Positions 30,946-32,265 of a stretch of DNA of 32,265 bases are shown piece by piece (the stretch's first letter is position 1; the number at the start of each line of letters is the position of its first letter). The position numbers and the translations under genes are program-made. The notes beneath the pieces were generated by a model. It had not been told where the DNA came from, made no database searches, and worked only from the letters and a program-made list of their open reading frames with translations. This DNA comes from CAYFVR01 sp046541515 (GTDB lineage: Bacteria > Desulfobacterota > Desulfobacteria > Desulfobacterales > Desulfococcaceae), in NCBI GenBank assembly GCA_046541515.1, contig JBKHDD010000037.1, positions 1 through 32,265 of the forward strand, in the 5' to 3' direction.

Positions 30946-31860
30946 TGGGTTCAATTTCAATCCGACATATGTTGCACTGAAACCATTCTGAAAAAAGACC
31001 TTTACGGACGAAAACTGGATCGAGCCGGCCGCGAAGAACTGCGAAAACGAGGGGTGCGGCTTGTCGTTGAAGAAGGCAAGGGCCCCGAAGACGTCGTCTC
31101 GGCTCTCGGATTCCATCGTTTCAGCATGTACGACGGGCCGCGCCGGCACAAAGAGGGCGGATGGGACGCGTTGAAGGACCGCCCCTTGCCCGGGCGCGGG
31201 AGGACCGTGAACGAGGACATGGAAGAGAAATTTCTGCGAACTGTCACCGAACCTTCTCCCGAGGATTACGGCTTCGAGTCCGCGCTTTGGACCCGCTGGA
31301 CGATTCGGGACGTCGTCTTCGAGGAATTCGGCAAGCGGGCGAGCATAACGACGGCGGGCCGGATTTTGAAAAGGATGGGGCTTTCTCCCCAACGCCCGCC
31401 GCGCCGTGCGGCCGAACAAAATCCCGGAAGTTGAGGCTTGGAAAAGCACGGAATACCCCCGAATCAAGGAGACGGCCCGCCAAGGGGACGCCGAAATTTT
31501 TTTCGAGGACGAGGCCGGGATTTCCACCACCTCCCAAAGCGGAACGACAGGGTCTCCGAAAGGGAAGACGCCGGTTGTCGAAACGGCCGGAACCGGGCTT
31601 CGACTGAACATGGCTTCCGCGATCAGTCCCAAGGGCGGCATGCATTTCACGACGTTCGAAGGAGGCATGAACGGCGACCGCTTCGTCGAATTCCTGAAAA
31701 GGCTTCTCCGCGAAAAGGAACGGCCGGTTTTCTTGACAACGGACAACCATTCGGCGCATGTATCCAGGAAAACCGGGGATTTCGTCGAATCGACAAATGG
31801 CCGTTTGAGGCTGTTCACGCTTCCGCCGTTCTCCCCGGAACCGAATCCCGACGAACAGGT
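30943..31860 (+). mobile_element. IS630-family insertion remnant, right end deleted
   Basis: The left junction is at a TA (30943-30944) inside the ZIP gene; IS630-type elements insert at TA. The right end stops at 31860, directly against the stop codon of the J-domain gene, before the transposase C-terminus and right inverted repeat would appear. The missing ZIP 3' part suggests a deletion from within the element. Confidence 0.7.
30988..31860 (+). pseudogene. IS630-family transposase, frameshifted and truncated
   Basis: Translation from CTG 30988 (an ATG is expected there) gives KKDLYGRKLDRAGREELRK, the normal IS630 N-terminus and helix-turn-helix, to QRPPRRAAEQNP at about 31425. A one-base shift is then needed to continue with EVEAWKSTEYPRI. 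The second part carries the DDE catalytic core: Asp in IFFEDEAG, Asp in FLTTDNHSAH and Glu in PPFSPEPNPDEQV. It is cut right after DEQV. The lost start codon, the frameshift, a degenerate segment (FSMYDGPRRHKEGG for the usual YKWLRRYREGG) and the missing end show that it is inactive. There is no slippery A run at the shift, so programmed frameshifting is unlikely. Confidence 0.8.
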
Positions 31861-32265
31861 CTACCCCCGCCCCTTCACCACCCCCGGCTTCCCAAACGCC
31901 TGCTTGCACAGCCGTTCCAGGCGGTCCCGCACCAGATTCAACCGCTGCATCTGGTCGGTGTCGCCGCCGGTGTCCGGGTGGTATTTGGCGGCGACGCGGC
32001 GGAAGCCGGTTTGGAGGAGGTCCAGGGCCATGTCCAGGTCGCTGGGGCCTTGGGAGGCGGCGGCGACTTTCCGGGCGGCGGAACCGTCGGCGCCGGTTGG
32101 ACGCGCCTTTTCCCGCCGCTCCGCTTTGTCCCCCGTTCCCGTCCGGCCGGACGCGCCGGAATCTCCGCCCGGCCGCCGATGGTGTTCGGATTGGGTCCGA
32201 TTCCCCGCGGTCTTTTCTTGGCCGCCGCCGGTTTCCGACCGTGTTTCCGCGCCTTTTCCCGCGCC
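31861..32265 (-). CDS. J-domain (DnaJ-like) co-chaperone, C-terminal part; start lies beyond the window
   Basis: The minus-strand frame from the right edge to the stop at 31861-31863 gives 134 residues. The first 80 are low-complexity, charged and rich in Gly, Glu, Arg and Thr. The last 55 are the conserved part of a J-domain: DLDMALDLLQTGFRRVAAKY, then the HPD motif in HPDTGGDTDQMQRLN, then helix III LVRDRLERL. HPD is required to stimulate Hsp70 (DnaK) ATPase. The J-domain is at the C-terminus, unlike DnaJ itself. The 5' end is missing from the window. Confidence 0.75.
   Translation of the reverse strand, partial: GAGKGAETRSETGGGQEKTAGNRTQSEHHRRPGGDSGASGRTGTGDKAERREKARPTGADGSAARKVAAASQGPSDLDMALDLLQTGFRRVAAKYHPDTGGDTDQMQRLNLVRDRLERLCKQAFGKPGVVKGRG

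Noticed and set aside
31400..31440. Programmed frameshift in the IS630 transposase
   Set aside because: No slippery A or T run is found at the shift, and the element lacks a start codon and its right end, so decay is more likely.
1..32265. CRISPR array, tRNA or rRNA genes
   Set aside because: No regularly spaced repeats, cloverleaf-like sequence or rRNA stretch was recognised anywhere in the window.

Overview
The window looks like chromosomal DNA from a GC-rich Gram-negative bacterium. A member of the Desulfobacterota (old Deltaproteobacteria) is my best guess. It rests on the mix of a corrinoid-type MttB-family methyltransferase, DUF134/DUF5320 proteins, an IS630-type remnant and a PilZ/MCP/histidine-kinase signalling set. 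No rRNA or marker gene is present, so this is inference. I recognise no tRNA, rRNA or CRISPR array.

Region 1 (1-12250) is a methylated-amine locus. After a broken HicA-like toxin gene at the left edge comes an RpiR-family regulator (minus strand). It is divergent from soxBDAG, the four subunits of a tetrahydrofolate-linked heterotetrameric sarcosine oxidase. A 586-bp gap follows; it holds a 172-bp MITE-like element with perfect 25-bp inverted ends, clustered hairpins and a structured leader ending in a terminator-like stem. Then come an MttB-superfamily methyltransferase without pyrrolysine and a complete glycine betaine/proline-type ABC importer (permease, ATPase with CBS domains, permease, binding protein). 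The simplest reading is that betaine-like compounds are imported, demethylated in a corrinoid-dependent step, and sarcosine is finally oxidised to glycine.

Region 2 (12415-16860) is one 1481-residue gene. It has a class-II glutamine amidotransferase domain split by a large insertion, a GlmS-like SIS module ending in a GlmS-type tail, and then a second SIS-like module of about 465 residues. This is about 2.4 times the size of ordinary GlmS and is the most unusual protein in the window.

Region 3 (16861-25652) holds unlinked genes: a chemotaxis receptor next to a decayed solute-binding-protein pseudogene, a periplasmic STN-PDZ protein with a strong terminator, a small multi-pass membrane protein, a methyltransferase with an N-terminal zinc ribbon, an M20 amidohydrolase, an acetyl-xylan-esterase-like hydrolase and a PilZ protein.

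Region 4 (25769-32265) holds a NarX-type histidine kinase, an 800-bp gene-free stretch, a DUF134 protein fused in frame to a DUF5320-like tail with a second DUF5320 protein behind it, a D-amino-acid transaminase and a tiny zinc-ribbon protein. A ZIP metal transporter gene is cut short by a decayed IS630 remnant, and the C-terminus of a J-domain protein lies at the right edge. The two edges and the IS630 junction show recent decay; the centre is intact.
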